In this document: in pieces, positions 1-10,510 of the stretch | Position numbering within the stretch: the first letter of the stretch is position 1 | Layout: each line of letters starts with the position of its first letter | From: Patagioenas fasciata | Taxonomy: Eukaryota > Chordata > Aves > Columbiformes > Columbidae | NCBI RefSeq assembly: GCF_037038585.1 | Contig: NC_092520.1 | Location: 118,837,001-118,901,000 of the forward strand | Reading direction: 5' to 3' | Length of the DNA: 64,000 nt | Position numbers and translations under genes: made by a program | Notes under the pieces: model-generated | Seen by the model: the letters and a program-made list of their open reading frames with translations, nothing else | Databases searched by the model: none | What the model was told of the DNA's origin: nothing

Positions 1-338
1 GAATTTATTTTCCAACTAGTAATTCATTTTACTTGTTGAGGCAAAAAGCTTGGTATTTTCTTTGCTGACGATACAGCTAATTTTTATTTTAAATCAGCAA
101 CCACGGAAATAACTTGTACTGGCAGAAAGATGCTTTCTGTGGTAAAACTGCATCAAACCAGAAGTTTAATTATTACGATAAGAGGTAAGACATTTTGCTC
201 TTTGTGCTACTACTTAAAATAAAATACCCTAGTAGAATATCAGTGTAACTTAGTCTGTACCTATTCATGCATGTAATTATTGAAAAATCTGAGAAAGGTT
301 ATGTTGTTTTGTTGGTTTTTTTTCTGGTGTTCCTAAAG
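1..338 (+). other. GTPBP6: GTPBP6 upstream intron
   Basis: Intron sequence before the first exon in the window. It holds one phase-compatible open stretch with good splice borders (98-184), described in the findings. I see no repeat here. Confidence 0.6.
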
Positions 339-476
339 CTGAATTACAGATTGCTGAAGCTGTTGCTCTTGTCGATACCCTTCAGAATTGGACAGTTTTA
401 GATAAAATAATTATTCCTACCAAAAATCCGGACAAGAAGTTTGTTTTTGGCAAAGGAAACCTTCAGGTTTTGACAG
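339..476 (+). CDS. GTPBP6: GTPBP6 coding exon, HflX N-terminal domain start
   Basis: Acceptor TTCCTAAAG, donor GTAAGG. The first two bases finish a codon from an upstream exon. Encodes ELQIAEAVALV through KFVFGKGNL, which matches the conserved start of the HflX N-terminal domain. Confidence 0.92.
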
Positions 477-3400
477 GTAAGGACTGAGATTTTTTTCAGC
501 ACTGTATCATTCTAAATGAAAGACTTCAGTAACTGAACTGTTTAAGGATAAGTATGAAAGCTGAAGAGAGAGAATTTTGTTTTTCCATCTTGCAAGTTTG
601 CAAACAAAATTCAAATAATTGTTTTAAGATTGCAAAAGCAACACAGAATAAAAATAACCCATGCTCTCTGAAAATGTGTGAGACAACTCAATCTCTACGT
701 TTATGTGATTGACATAAGTGAAACTGACAGCTGTTTTACATAGTACTAAATTAGTGCAAATACAACTGTTCTGTGAAGAATATGATGCCATTTGATATTT
801 TATGAGCATTCTGCTTAGTGAAAAATGGTTTTCTGTATATTTTAAAAAGAGAATTGACATTTAACACTTTATTTTGTAATGGTTGTCTATCTTTTAGAAA
901 AGATTAAAAAATTGCCCCATGTGACAGCTGTCTTCTTGAATGTGGAAAGAATATCTTCAGTAACAAAGGTAATTAAATATTGTATCAAATCGTATTCTTT
1001 ACATCAGTATTGTTCAGAAGCTGTTGATGCTATGAGAAGTAGGGTCGGTTCTAACTCTGAATTTGCAAATGGTGATATATGAAGAGACCTAGACTGAGTT
1101 TTGTGGAAACTAAATGCCTGTTATATTTGTCCAGCTGATATATATGTTACCAGCTCTCATGCGTGACATTTTCCAGCAGCCTAATAGCTGTTTGACACTA
1201 GCTCTACTTAAAATGTTGGAAAAGTTACCCAAGATCTTTTTCACAAAATAAAGAGGTGATAACACAGCTTTTATTATGAAGAATGTCTACAGTTTGGATT
1301 AGTTTATGTGCACATATAGCACTATACTTATATGGATAGCATATTTTTCTATAGTTCTGTGAGTGCTGTATTGTATTTTGAATATGAGGTGTAAGTTCAG
1401 AGCAAGTTTATATTTCAGTGTTTTGAATATTTAAACTTTCATTCCTAACAGTTAAAAAGAAACTATATTTTAAATGGACAGATTACATTGAGGGGAGGAG
1501 CATGCTTCACTTTTTTAACAGTAAAACAACTGGTGCATGAACTGTAGATGCTCTTTCAAATGCTTAGAGAAACTGAAATACATACTTTTTAGGTTTTTTG
1601 CATGCACAGCATCATACAGGGTGTAAAGTGCATGCAACTGCATGCAAACATTAGGGCTTTGCTGATAGTTTTGAATGCTTTCCCTGATGATAAAATGGAC
1701 AGAGGTATTAAATATCTCTAGAAGACAGTTATCTCAAGTGCTTCAATTTATGGACGAAATGAAAATTGAAAATGTTTCATTTCAATTTCTTAGTTTTTAT
1801 TCCCTGATTTATAGTATGACTACTTTTAGCACTAGATCTTAAGAGCAATTTAACAAGGTTGATTCAATAAAGTGTTTGAGAACATACATAAAACACTAGC
1901 ATTCTGGATTTTAGAGATGGCAAACTATTGCGTACTTTGAGTGTATCCTATCCTTTCCCATACCAGCACTTCATATTTATTTTTTGCAAGGACTTAACCA
2001 CTGAGATTTGTGATTCTGAAATCCACTGTAAGAGCTGTTGCCAGAATCCCTTAAAGGCAATGGAAGGTTTCTCACTGAATTTGATGGGCCTAAACCTGAC
2101 GTTCTACCTTCTAAACTCTCTTTTTCACCTTTCATCATGGCCAACCAAATTTTGCCTTTGCATGCTCGTTACCCATCCATTGAAGTGTAATCATGAGATC
2201 CTCTGAGTTCAAGTGTCCATCAGCTAAGCATAACCATAGTGCTGTATAGGACTTGGTGTACTGGTACTGCAGGGGACAGAAAACATGCAGGTTATTTTGT
2301 TTTACATGGCTAAAGAAAGAACTAGAAGATGCCTGGGGTGTGAAAGTCTTTGACAGATACACAGTTGTACTTCACATTTTTCGTTGTAATGCCCGGACCA
2401 AAGAAGCAAAACTTCAGATCGCATTGGCTGAAATTCCACTTCTCAGGTACCTCGAGCTGTACAAATCACATACTGATACTTATATATCCTAGTGACTATT
2501 TCTTCACAGCAACAAAAATAGTAATACTGTACTGTAAAGAAAAAAAAGCACTGTTTTGGTGCGTGTTTAGTATGCTCAGTGAATGATTAGAGCATAAAAA
2601 TATTTGCTTTTATGTCATTGTTTTAAGCTTCTGCAGTGCTGAAAGGCAAAACCAGAGAGTGTTCAATAGATAAAAAATATATTTCTCATCAAAAGGTCTC
2701 GATTCTTTGTAATGCAGAAGATGGACTGCAAGAATGTGTAGGAACTGAATATGTGAGTCCCATATATAATATTGATGGGTTTAATAAGAGAAGTTATAAA
2801 CAAGGAAGATTAAAGGAATTAATTTGTATCTGAATTTTCCACATTTCTACATTACATGGAATCGAAATAGTTGTACATGGAAGTTGGTGTGAGTTGCATG
2901 GATGTACTAGAGGCATCCTCAGCTCTGAAATTTCAGAATAGCCTTTATAATTTGCTAAGAGAGGTGCAAAATTTTTCAAACCACAGTCGAGGAGCGAGCA
3001 AGATCTGGATTTTTTTCACCAGACTGTTCGCCATGAGCAGGTGTTATTGAGAGCTCTGTCGTTTAGCGGGTTTATTTGTACTATTAGAATATCACTCCTG
3101 CTTCATATTTGGTAGGCATTGATTAAGAAAATTGCTTCTAATTAACTGTTACTCCACTGCCAGGTCAAATCTGAAAAATGAGGTGGCTCAGCTAGATCAG
3201 CAGAGAGGTGGATCAAGATACATTATGGGCTCAGGTGAAGTCTAAATATTCTCATTAATTAGATTATATTTTTCCTTCACAGCCTTTAAACCAATTTATT
3301 TGCATCTTATTTTATTTGCAGGAGGCCAGGAGGAAAAACTAGGAGTGTTCTGTATCTGATTAAGTGAACCTACAAAAATGTATTGGAAAGTAACTTAAAG

Positions 3401-6400
3401 TTTCAGTCTGTACTGGCTCAATAAGTGGCCATGGACAGAGTATTTGCTGCCAGAGGGGTCTATCATAAGTGTACATGGTTATTCTAGAATGCTTAGCATA
3501 TGTTTGAATAATTACTTATCAATCTGTCTTAGGCAAGAGTACATGGTTTTAGCTGCTTATTTATAACTTCATATGCTCTAGTCATAACTCACTTGATTTC
3601 CAAATGCACATCATCACTTGGTTTACTTTTTCTGTTATAGACTGTTCTGCCAACTATTTGTTTGTATTTTTCAGGTGAAACATTCATGGAAACACAGAAT
3701 CGTATCTTGAAAGAAAAGGAACTTAAAATTAGGAATGCCCTGGATAAACTAAGAAGAAAAAGGTCTTTACTTAGAACTCAGCGCAGAAAACGCGAGTTTC
3801 CAGTTATCTCAGTAATGGGCTATACTAATTGTGGTAAGCAAAAACTTGTGAAATTGTAACAAGAGCTAACATTGTCTAATTTTGAATTAGAAACTCTAAC
3901 CAGAATTTCATTTCAGTGTGAATAGGCTTCGTATTTTAATTAGTTTTTAAATTGTGTAATTAATATGTGTCAATTAGGGTATGGTTAGGAAAGCAAATTA
4001 TGCTTGTTGTAGTTAGATTCTTCTTTTTTTGCTGTCTTCAAGACATGTTTTGGAGAAATGCCTTGTACCTGGTGTGACAAGAGATTTTATATATAGTGCT
4101 GAAAACTGTACTGCTAGTGTTCCTTTATATGAATCTTTCTTACTTGAATCTAAATAAAGCTAAAAGTTTTTTACTATTCCTTTGATTTTCTTATAGCTTA
4201 CACAGTGGATTCTTACACAAAGGCATAAATAGACTTTGGACTAGGTGTTTTTTCAGTTTACATTATTTTAAGACCATTTCATTTTCTTATCAGACCTTTA
4301 TAAAAACGAACTTACCTTGTGCTAATTATGTTATCAGTTATGTACGCAAAGATTTGGATTACACTGTATATTTTTCTTAAATGTCATACTTCCATACTTT
4401 TAAAACTGAAGATTCAACAATGTGTGTGTGTGTGTGTATATATATGTATACATACATACATATATATATTACAATTTTGTACTGGTAGTTGAAATACTTT
4501 AGGGTTTATACTGAGCACTTTAGGTTAATGACTAAATTCTGTTAAATATTCACTGAATTAAATAAATGTCTCTAGTATTATGTTCATGAGGAAACACCCA
4601 ATAAAGCATAAACCTAATAAGCTACCTATTACTAGTGCTTCTGTTTATTGTTTGATTTAACAAGTAAATATTGAATTGTTTTATTTGACAGCAGGATTAC
4701 TGAGGGGGTGCATAAGTGTATGCTTCCTAGTGCTGTCCTGGCAGCGCTCTTCAGATAGTCTTAGAGGTGAGAGATGGGGGTAGGTCTCTTTGCAGGTCAG
4801 ATCAGTCTTTGATCATCTGGTAGTTTTGTGGCATAGCTTCCAGATGTGGCCCTAAATCCACTTGCAAGTTATAAAAGTTAAGACTGTCATTGGATTTCCT
4901 AACATCCTATAGACAACTAATCATAGGTTAGATTGAAATTAGTGAAATAGAGATGAAAAAATGTGTTACAACTCACCTGAGCCTTGCAATTTATATATTT
5001 TTAGCTGAAAGAAGCCATTAAAATCTTGTCCTTTTTTCTTTAATTAGGAAAAACTACCTTGATCAAAGCCTTGACTGGCGAAGAAGGACTTCAACCCAGA
5101 GATCAGCTGTTTGCCACTCTTGATATTACAGCCCATGCAGGCTACCTGCCCTCACGTATGGCGGTCATTTATGTTGACACTATTGGGTTTCTGACTGATC
5201 TTCCACATAACCTGGTTGAGTCCTTTTCAGCTACATTAGAAGAAGTGGCTTACTCGGTAAGTAGTCAAGTATAAAAGTTGAGAAATCAATTAATTTCCTT
5301 TTCAATAGTCCTCAGCTCTTCAAAAAAGGGGAAGTTAATTGGCATGCTGTTCTTAGTGAAGTGTCTGGCTTACTACAGTACTCTCCTAAGATAATGAGGT
5401 AAATATCTTACCATAAGCCATTTTTCTGACACTTGAAATCATGCAGAATATGTAGATACTAAGAGATTTGAGAAAGGGTTTATTTGGAGTATATGTGTCC
5501 TTCTCCATGATATATTAACCAGCTAAATCAGATTTTGCTGCTTAAATGTATGAAAACCTAAACAGTGCATCAGAATAAGCTGAGGCCAGCTTTCTTGAGT
5601 GAAAAAAATGAATGAAATAAAGGCTCTGGAATGATTTTTTTTAACTTAAGGTTTCCCATAGCACTAGAAGTGGGCGATTGTGATGTGACGCAGGCAACAT
5701 GTAATAAAAAATAAATGTACTTTTCCAATCATTATCTGATTAAAGTTAGTTTCCTGTCTTATCGCACAGTGTAAAGCTGCATATACACAGACATTTAAAC
5801 AAAAAGCCTATATTGTCCAAGAGACAGAATTCAGTGGTAGCTGAGTGCCAAAATGCTGCTGAGGATTAGACTCTTCCCTATGTAGTATAATAATAGAACT
5901 TTCAACACCTGGGTGCAACTGTCCTGTTTGTCTCTCATTCTGAAGTGTTAAATGAAAGGCAATACATTTCCTTTCAGTAATTTTTGGAAGTTTGAAGCAG
6001 TATCTTGAGCAAAGATGACAAAACATTTTGAATGTAAATATTGAATTTGGTTGCTTGGATTTTATCATGGCAAACATGATTGTGCATGTACTTGAAGCAT
6101 AACTTTTGTATAAAGCTTTCTAAGTGAAGCATCAGTAATAGTATCTCCAGTGCTAAGAATAAGGACAAGAAGAATTTTGAATTTCAAAATAGAATTACAA
6201 AGTACGTGGGATTTTTTTCCTCCATTTTTGAAACAGTTTTTCAACCATTATTCTTCTAAAACCTTTTTAGACTTCTCCAGTATTTTTGAAGCTTTATTGT
6301 TACACAGCCTTGACTTTGAAAAATTAGATCAGTTATTTTTTTTTAAATCTGAATTCTGTAACTAGCTTGATAGACAGAGTTTGTTTCAGAGTTGATGGAG

Positions 6401-7894
6401 TCAACTCGTACTCACTGTGAAGTGAAAGACTGAACTGCTTCAGATTTTCTTCCATCATGGTACAAAAACCAGTATTGGTTTAATACTGGCATAGTAGTTT
6501 ATTTTACAGTGTTAACCTGCTAGTATATTATGTAAAGGATAGGAAAGTATCTTATATGAATTAGCAATCCAAAAATAGTATAAAATCTCTGCAACCTGAT
6601 AACTGGTGTGTTTCATTGAGTAACTCTCTTGTATATGGATGCTTGCTAGGATCTGATAGTTCACGTGAGGGATATTACTCATCCAGAAACCAACCTCCAG
6701 AAAGCAACTGTTCTGTCAGTTCTGAAGAATCTTAATCTTCCCAGCCATTTATTGGACTCAATGGTTGAAGTTCATAACAAAGTGGATTTGATAGAAAGGT
6801 AAGCAGGAGATGCTAAGTATACTTAAACATTTCTTATGGTCTGGAAGCTTTTTAATTCTTAGACTAGAAAAGAGCTCCCACACTTCTAAATACATTTAAT
6901 AATGTTTCTCAGTCTTTTACATATGTAACTATAGTCTTAAAAAGAATTAATTATCTTTTAATTATTACAAAAGAAATCACTTGAGTCATACAAGAAGTGG
7001 CCTCTGTAGGAAGGTGCTCTTATAAAGTAACACAGTTAAATTGTCTGTGTTTGGAATATTTTCACAACTCTAATCTTCATGAGCAGATGTGCTAGCAATT
7101 GTTACCTTTCAGGTATAAACCCGCTGAAGAAAATGCTTTAGCCATTTCTGCTCTACATGGACATGGTTTAGAAGAGCTGAGAGAAGAAATAGAGAAAAAA
7201 ATTTTGACAGCAACAGGGAAGAAAATTCTGACAGTTAATGTCAACTTAGAGGGATCACAGCTAAGGTAAATAATTTTGAATTGTAAGAAGGACTTGGAGA
7301 AACATGAAACTCTTAGTCTTGCACGTCTTAAAATTTGCGAGTCATGTCATACTGATTTTAATCTGCATTAAGAATTACAGAGATAATCATCAAAGTTTTC
7401 TGACCTATTGAGAAAAAATATCCCCATTAGGTACCCTGGAGTCTGCTGCTGAAAGTGTCCTTCACAGAGTTCTGTGTGGTAGTAGAATAAAAGATACTTC
7501 CTGAAAGACCATGCCATGGGTTCTGGAGCCAGGTTTCTGCTAAAAACACAAATCTGAAAGATTTAGGAAAACATTATACCCTATTTCCAAACATCAAGTA
7601 GCAAATGAAAAGCTAAGCAAAGGACTTCATCATTGAAAGTGTTAAATTACCCAGACTGGGACATGTTGACCTAAAAAAAAAAAAACAAACACCACATTTT
7701 ATGCAGTATGATGTCATACCTTTAAGATGTTAATATGCTTTTACTCTTACAGTTGGCTCTATAAAGAAGCAACAGTTCAGGAAGTGGAAGTCATGCCTGA
7801 AGATGGCACAGCCAGGGTTAAAGTGATAATCGGCAATTCTGCTTTTGGCAGATACAAAAACCTCTTTCCTAACAGTAAGATTTTTATGCCGTGA
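339..7894 (+). CDS. GTPBP6: GTPBP6, HflX-type mitochondrial GTPase (5' end outside window)
   Basis: Nine coding exons with GT-AG borders join in phase: 339-476, 898-968, 2316-2446, 3164-3234, 3675-3833, 5048-5256, 6650-6798, 7113-7265, 7753-7894. They give about 406 residues ending at a TGA. Seen: an HflX N-terminal domain (AELQIAEAVALV, VFDRYTVVLHIFRCNART), the linker motif SRYIMGSG, a basic coiled-coil-like helix, then the G domain with P-loop GYTNCGKTTL, G3 VDTIGF and G4 NKVD. G5 is probably AISAL. Known for the family: HflX GTPases split ribosomes, and vertebrate GTPBP6 works on the mitochondrial ribosome in recycling and large-subunit assembly. The first exon or exons, with the transit peptide, must lie left of position 1, because exon 339 starts inside a codon. 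No internal stop or frameshift is visible. The gene next door is PLCXD1, as in human PAR1. Confidence 0.95.
898..968 (+). CDS. GTPBP6: GTPBP6 coding exon, FLNVER segment
   Basis: 71 nt between CTTTTAG and GTAATT. Encodes EKIKKLPHVTAVFLNVERIS, in phase with its neighbours. Confidence 0.92.
2316..2446 (+). CDS. GTPBP6: GTPBP6 coding exon, HIFRCNART segment
   Basis: 131 nt. Encodes KELEDAWGVKVFDRYTVVLH followed by IFRCNARTKEAKLQIALAE, the best conserved stretch of the HflX N-terminal domain. The donor follows CTTCTCAG. Confidence 0.95.
3164..3234 (+). CDS. GTPBP6: GTPBP6 coding exon, SRYIMGSG linker
   Basis: 71 nt between CTGCCAG and GTGAAG. Encodes RSNLKNEVAQLDQQRGGSRY and IMGSG. The short exon contains no Met-to-stop frame, but phase and protein match fix it. 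Confidence 0.92.
3675..3833 (+). CDS. GTPBP6: GTPBP6 coding exon, helical linker and first half of P-loop
   Basis: 159 nt. Encodes GETFMETQNRILKEKELKIR, a run of Lys/Arg, then EFPVISVMGYTNCG. The P-loop is cut by the intron after the first base of the last Gly codon. Confidence 0.95.
4421..4470. repeat. (TG)n-(TA)n microsatellite
   Basis: Alternating TG repeats run into TATA/TACATA repeats in a GTPBP6 intron. An alternating purine-pyrimidine tract of this kind is often length-polymorphic. Confidence 0.9.
5048..5256 (+). CDS. GTPBP6: GTPBP6 coding exon, G1-G3 of the GTPase domain
   Basis: 209 nt starting with the rest of the P-loop (GKTTLIKALTG). It continues through the QPRDQLFATLD switch region and VDTIGFLTDLPH (G3) to LVESFSATLEEVAYS, then donor GTAAGT. 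Confidence 0.95.
6650..6798 (+). CDS. GTPBP6: GTPBP6 coding exon, G4 NKVD
   Basis: 149 nt after TTGCTAG. Encodes DLIVHVRDITHPETNLQKA and, near its end, MVEVHNKVDLIER, the guanine-specificity motif. Confidence 0.94.
7113..7265 (+). CDS. GTPBP6: GTPBP6 coding exon, G5 and C-terminal region
   Basis: 153 nt after CTTTCAG. Encodes YKPAEENALAISALHGHGLE and the start of the C-terminal domain (LTVNVNLEGSQL). The donor is GTAAAT. Confidence 0.93.
7753..7894 (+). CDS. GTPBP6: GTPBP6 last coding exon with stop
   Basis: 142 coding nt after CTCTTACAG. Encodes SWLYKEATVQEVEVMPEDG and ends FPNSKIFMP-TGA. The tail is a few residues longer than the human protein as I recall it. Confidence 0.94.
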
Positions 7895-8235
7895 AACTGC
7901 ATCCTTTTCTAGGAAAAGAAACTGATCTCATTAAGAAGATGTGAAATGAACTTAAGGACTTGTGTGTTGAAGTGTGTATTTCTTCCCCAGTTGATGTTTT
8001 TGATGCATTTTAGAAAGGGCCACTGCTTCAGAAAACTTCTGTATGGAAACGATAAGAGCTTTGACCTTCATTCTCTCGGCAAGTGCAAGGACAGCACTGA
8101 ATGTTTAATGTTGAAAGAGTTGTTGGTGACAAGCTGTGGACCTAAAACACATGGAAATCATGGGAGAGCATCTGAATGAACATTTAGAAAAAAGTACTAA
8201 GTTTCTTATATAAAGTTTTTTATCCAATTTTTCAG

Positions 8236-8241
8236 AATAAA
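8236..8241 (+). terminator. GTPBP6: GTPBP6 candidate polyadenylation signal 1 (AATAAA)
   Basis: Canonical AATAAA 342 nt after the stop codon, inside AT-rich 3' UTR-like sequence. Confidence 0.55.
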
Positions 8242-8426
8242 GTATATATTATAGCTAAGGTGTCTCAGATGGCCCTCAGAAAATGAAACTTGGTGAACAA
8301 AATGTCATTGGCTGTATAGAAATACTACAGATAAGTTAATGTGTTTTGCTTTAATACATATTTAAGTAAAAAAACTGCCATGTCTTACCGCAGTGAAGCA
8401 AAAACCATAGATTTGTATATTTAAGC

Positions 8427-8432
8427 AATAAA
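8427..8432 (+). terminator. GTPBP6: GTPBP6 candidate polyadenylation signal 2 (AATAAA)
   Basis: Second canonical AATAAA, about 190 nt beyond the first and just before the tail of the opposing gene. Either or both may be used. Confidence 0.55.
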
Positions 8433-8718
8433 CATAGTTAGCTCTGTACATCTTTTAGCCATACTGTTTTCTTGCCTACAGTAATTTATCCACAATACTT
8501 ATTACTGTGTTAGTTCTAAAAGACAAGACATTTAAGTTACAGTGAACCATGGATTTTATGTGAAATTATTTCACAAAGCAAAAAAAACCAAAACCAAACC
8601 AAAACCTGATCCATTACCTGAGTTGCAAATTACTACTGGGAATGAATAAAACAGTTACTATCATCACAGAAAGGAGAAGCAAAACAATTTCAGTCCATAT
8701 TACACAAAGAGATCAAGT

Positions 8719-8724
8719 TTTATT
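8719..8724 (-). terminator. PLCXD1: PLCXD1 candidate polyadenylation signal (AATAAA on minus strand)
   Basis: TTTATT on the plus strand reads AATAAA on the minus strand, about 1.5 kb after the PLCXD1 stop codon at 10218. It implies a long 3' UTR (about 8.7-10.2 kb) in which I see no other element. Confidence 0.5.
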
Positions 8725-10217
8725 AGACAGAGTAACAAAGCCACTTGATGGTACAAAAGAGAGGCAGAAAAACATTCTGAGTGTGTGTAAAATAACACTT
8801 CATGCAGGCAGTGACTCAGAAAAAACAAACACCTGAATGACTGCTCAATGAAGTACACAGAGGTAAGAACAAGGATTAAAAGGATTTAAAAAAAGGCATT
8901 TAGAAAGTCTTACTTAATTGCAAGAGATTGCATGAGGAGGTAGCATCTTAGCCCTTCCTGCTGAGAAGTCTTGGGTAGGTTTGGTCCAATGTCAGGTAGC
9001 AGTTGATGTCAAACTCCTGCAAACCCCTAGTGCAATCGCTAATATCTTGCCAGACATTTGAACTCAGGTTTTGCATATAAAGTGCATCTAAAAAGTGAGG
9101 TATATTGATGAAGCTGCATAGTGAACTTCATACAATCTCTCTTTCTGTTTTAGTCCTGGTGCTTGCAGTTTCTCTTACCTTCATGATTATCTGTTATTGC
9201 ACAGTTCATTTTTAAAATAGAAAAACAAGATTAATATGCAATGGCAAACAACATAAACCCCTATTTCTTTACATAAGCAAAAAACCTTATTGAGAGGAAA
9301 AATAACTATAGTGTTACTAAAATAGGTAAATAAATGACCAGTTGTGAAATTCTAAATCAGCATGACAGAAGCCAAGAACTTGTAATTTTAGGGCAGTCCG
9401 AGATTAGGTAAGCAATTGGTTTAATGTATGTTTCTTTTCAATGTAAGGCATATTTTTGGCTACACCTAATAAAACATATTTCACTATCACAGACAAAACT
9501 GTTCTGGGGCCTAGTTCTGGTATTGTCATCGCTGCAGAACTGGCATGAGTGATAAAAATAGTACATGTTCAAATACACACCCCTCTTACAAACCATGAAA
9601 AACGTTGTGACTACCCTGTTGGTACAGGGCTCACAAATGGATACAACAGTACAGCTGCTTCTAGATCTCTAATGTTAATGATGTGTCAGTGTATATATAA
9701 AAATCATGTCAGATAGGATTGTCAATACAGTAGCTTTGATATATCAAACATTTTTAAACTGATTCTGTTGTATTTTTAAAACAAACTATGAAACAGACAA
9801 GTCCATTTCACAGTGATATAAAATCCCGAGAACAGGGGTTGCAAGCACTGCAGAATATTTTTACAATTATAAGAAAGATATCATCAAATAATTCATGCAG
9901 CTACTGACATATTTCTCCTTGTTCATATGTAAAATAAAATAGGATTAAGTTCTCAGGACTTTCAATATTGTCAACTGTTGCAAAATCTAAGCACTTCCAA
10001 GTAAATTATACATAAACCATAGTTCTCTAGAGATTTCAGCCAGGTCTGCCTGCTCTCTTTTCTCTGAAAAGGCCTTGAAACCCTGATGATGTTGAGAGCA
10101 CTTTTGTTACTGGGTCTTTAAAACACCCCTGGTTTGTTAACTGGACCTTTATGGGACTCAGGATGTTCAAACCAGGACACATTTAATGCAGACAAAGCAT
10201 TTTCAGCTTTTCACAGA

Positions 10218-10510
10218 TTAAGAAGCTGAGAATGAAATGCTATTTGTTCCAGCCCCTTTACTTTGACAGTGTAATGGAGGATTAATTTTTGTGTTGAGTT
10301 CTATCACATCTTTGACAAAATCATTGTTTCCTATGAAGTCTCCAGCAATGATGTTAATACATTCTTTTTTTGGTCCTGGATACTGCTGCTTTATCCAGAT
10401 TTTCAAGCATGGAAGACCCCGGAGTGTCATTTTCTTCAATGATCCAAATGGATGTAGGAGAATATACCTTAAATTTTCAGTAAGGTTAATCCCCACTACA
10501 AAGAATTTTT
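10218..10510 (-). CDS. PLCXD1: PLCXD1 last coding exon with stop
   Basis: 293 nt after TTGTTTCAG. Encodes KFFVVGINLTENLRYILLHP, the conserved NIIAGDFIG block, and a Ser-rich tail ending SFSAS-TAA. Confidence 0.95.

Larger units (their letters stand above)
969..7752 (+). other. GTPBP6: GTPBP6 introns (largest: 969-2315, 3834-5047, 5257-6649)
   Basis: AT-rich intron DNA between the exons listed for GTPBP6. Apart from the TG/TA microsatellite at 4421-4470 I see no recognisable element. Short open frames here have no splice-consistent or family support. Confidence 0.7.

Noticed and set aside
10082-10100. TGATGATG motif resembling a C box of a C/D snoRNA
   Set aside because: No D box (CTGA) or terminal stem at the right spacing was found.
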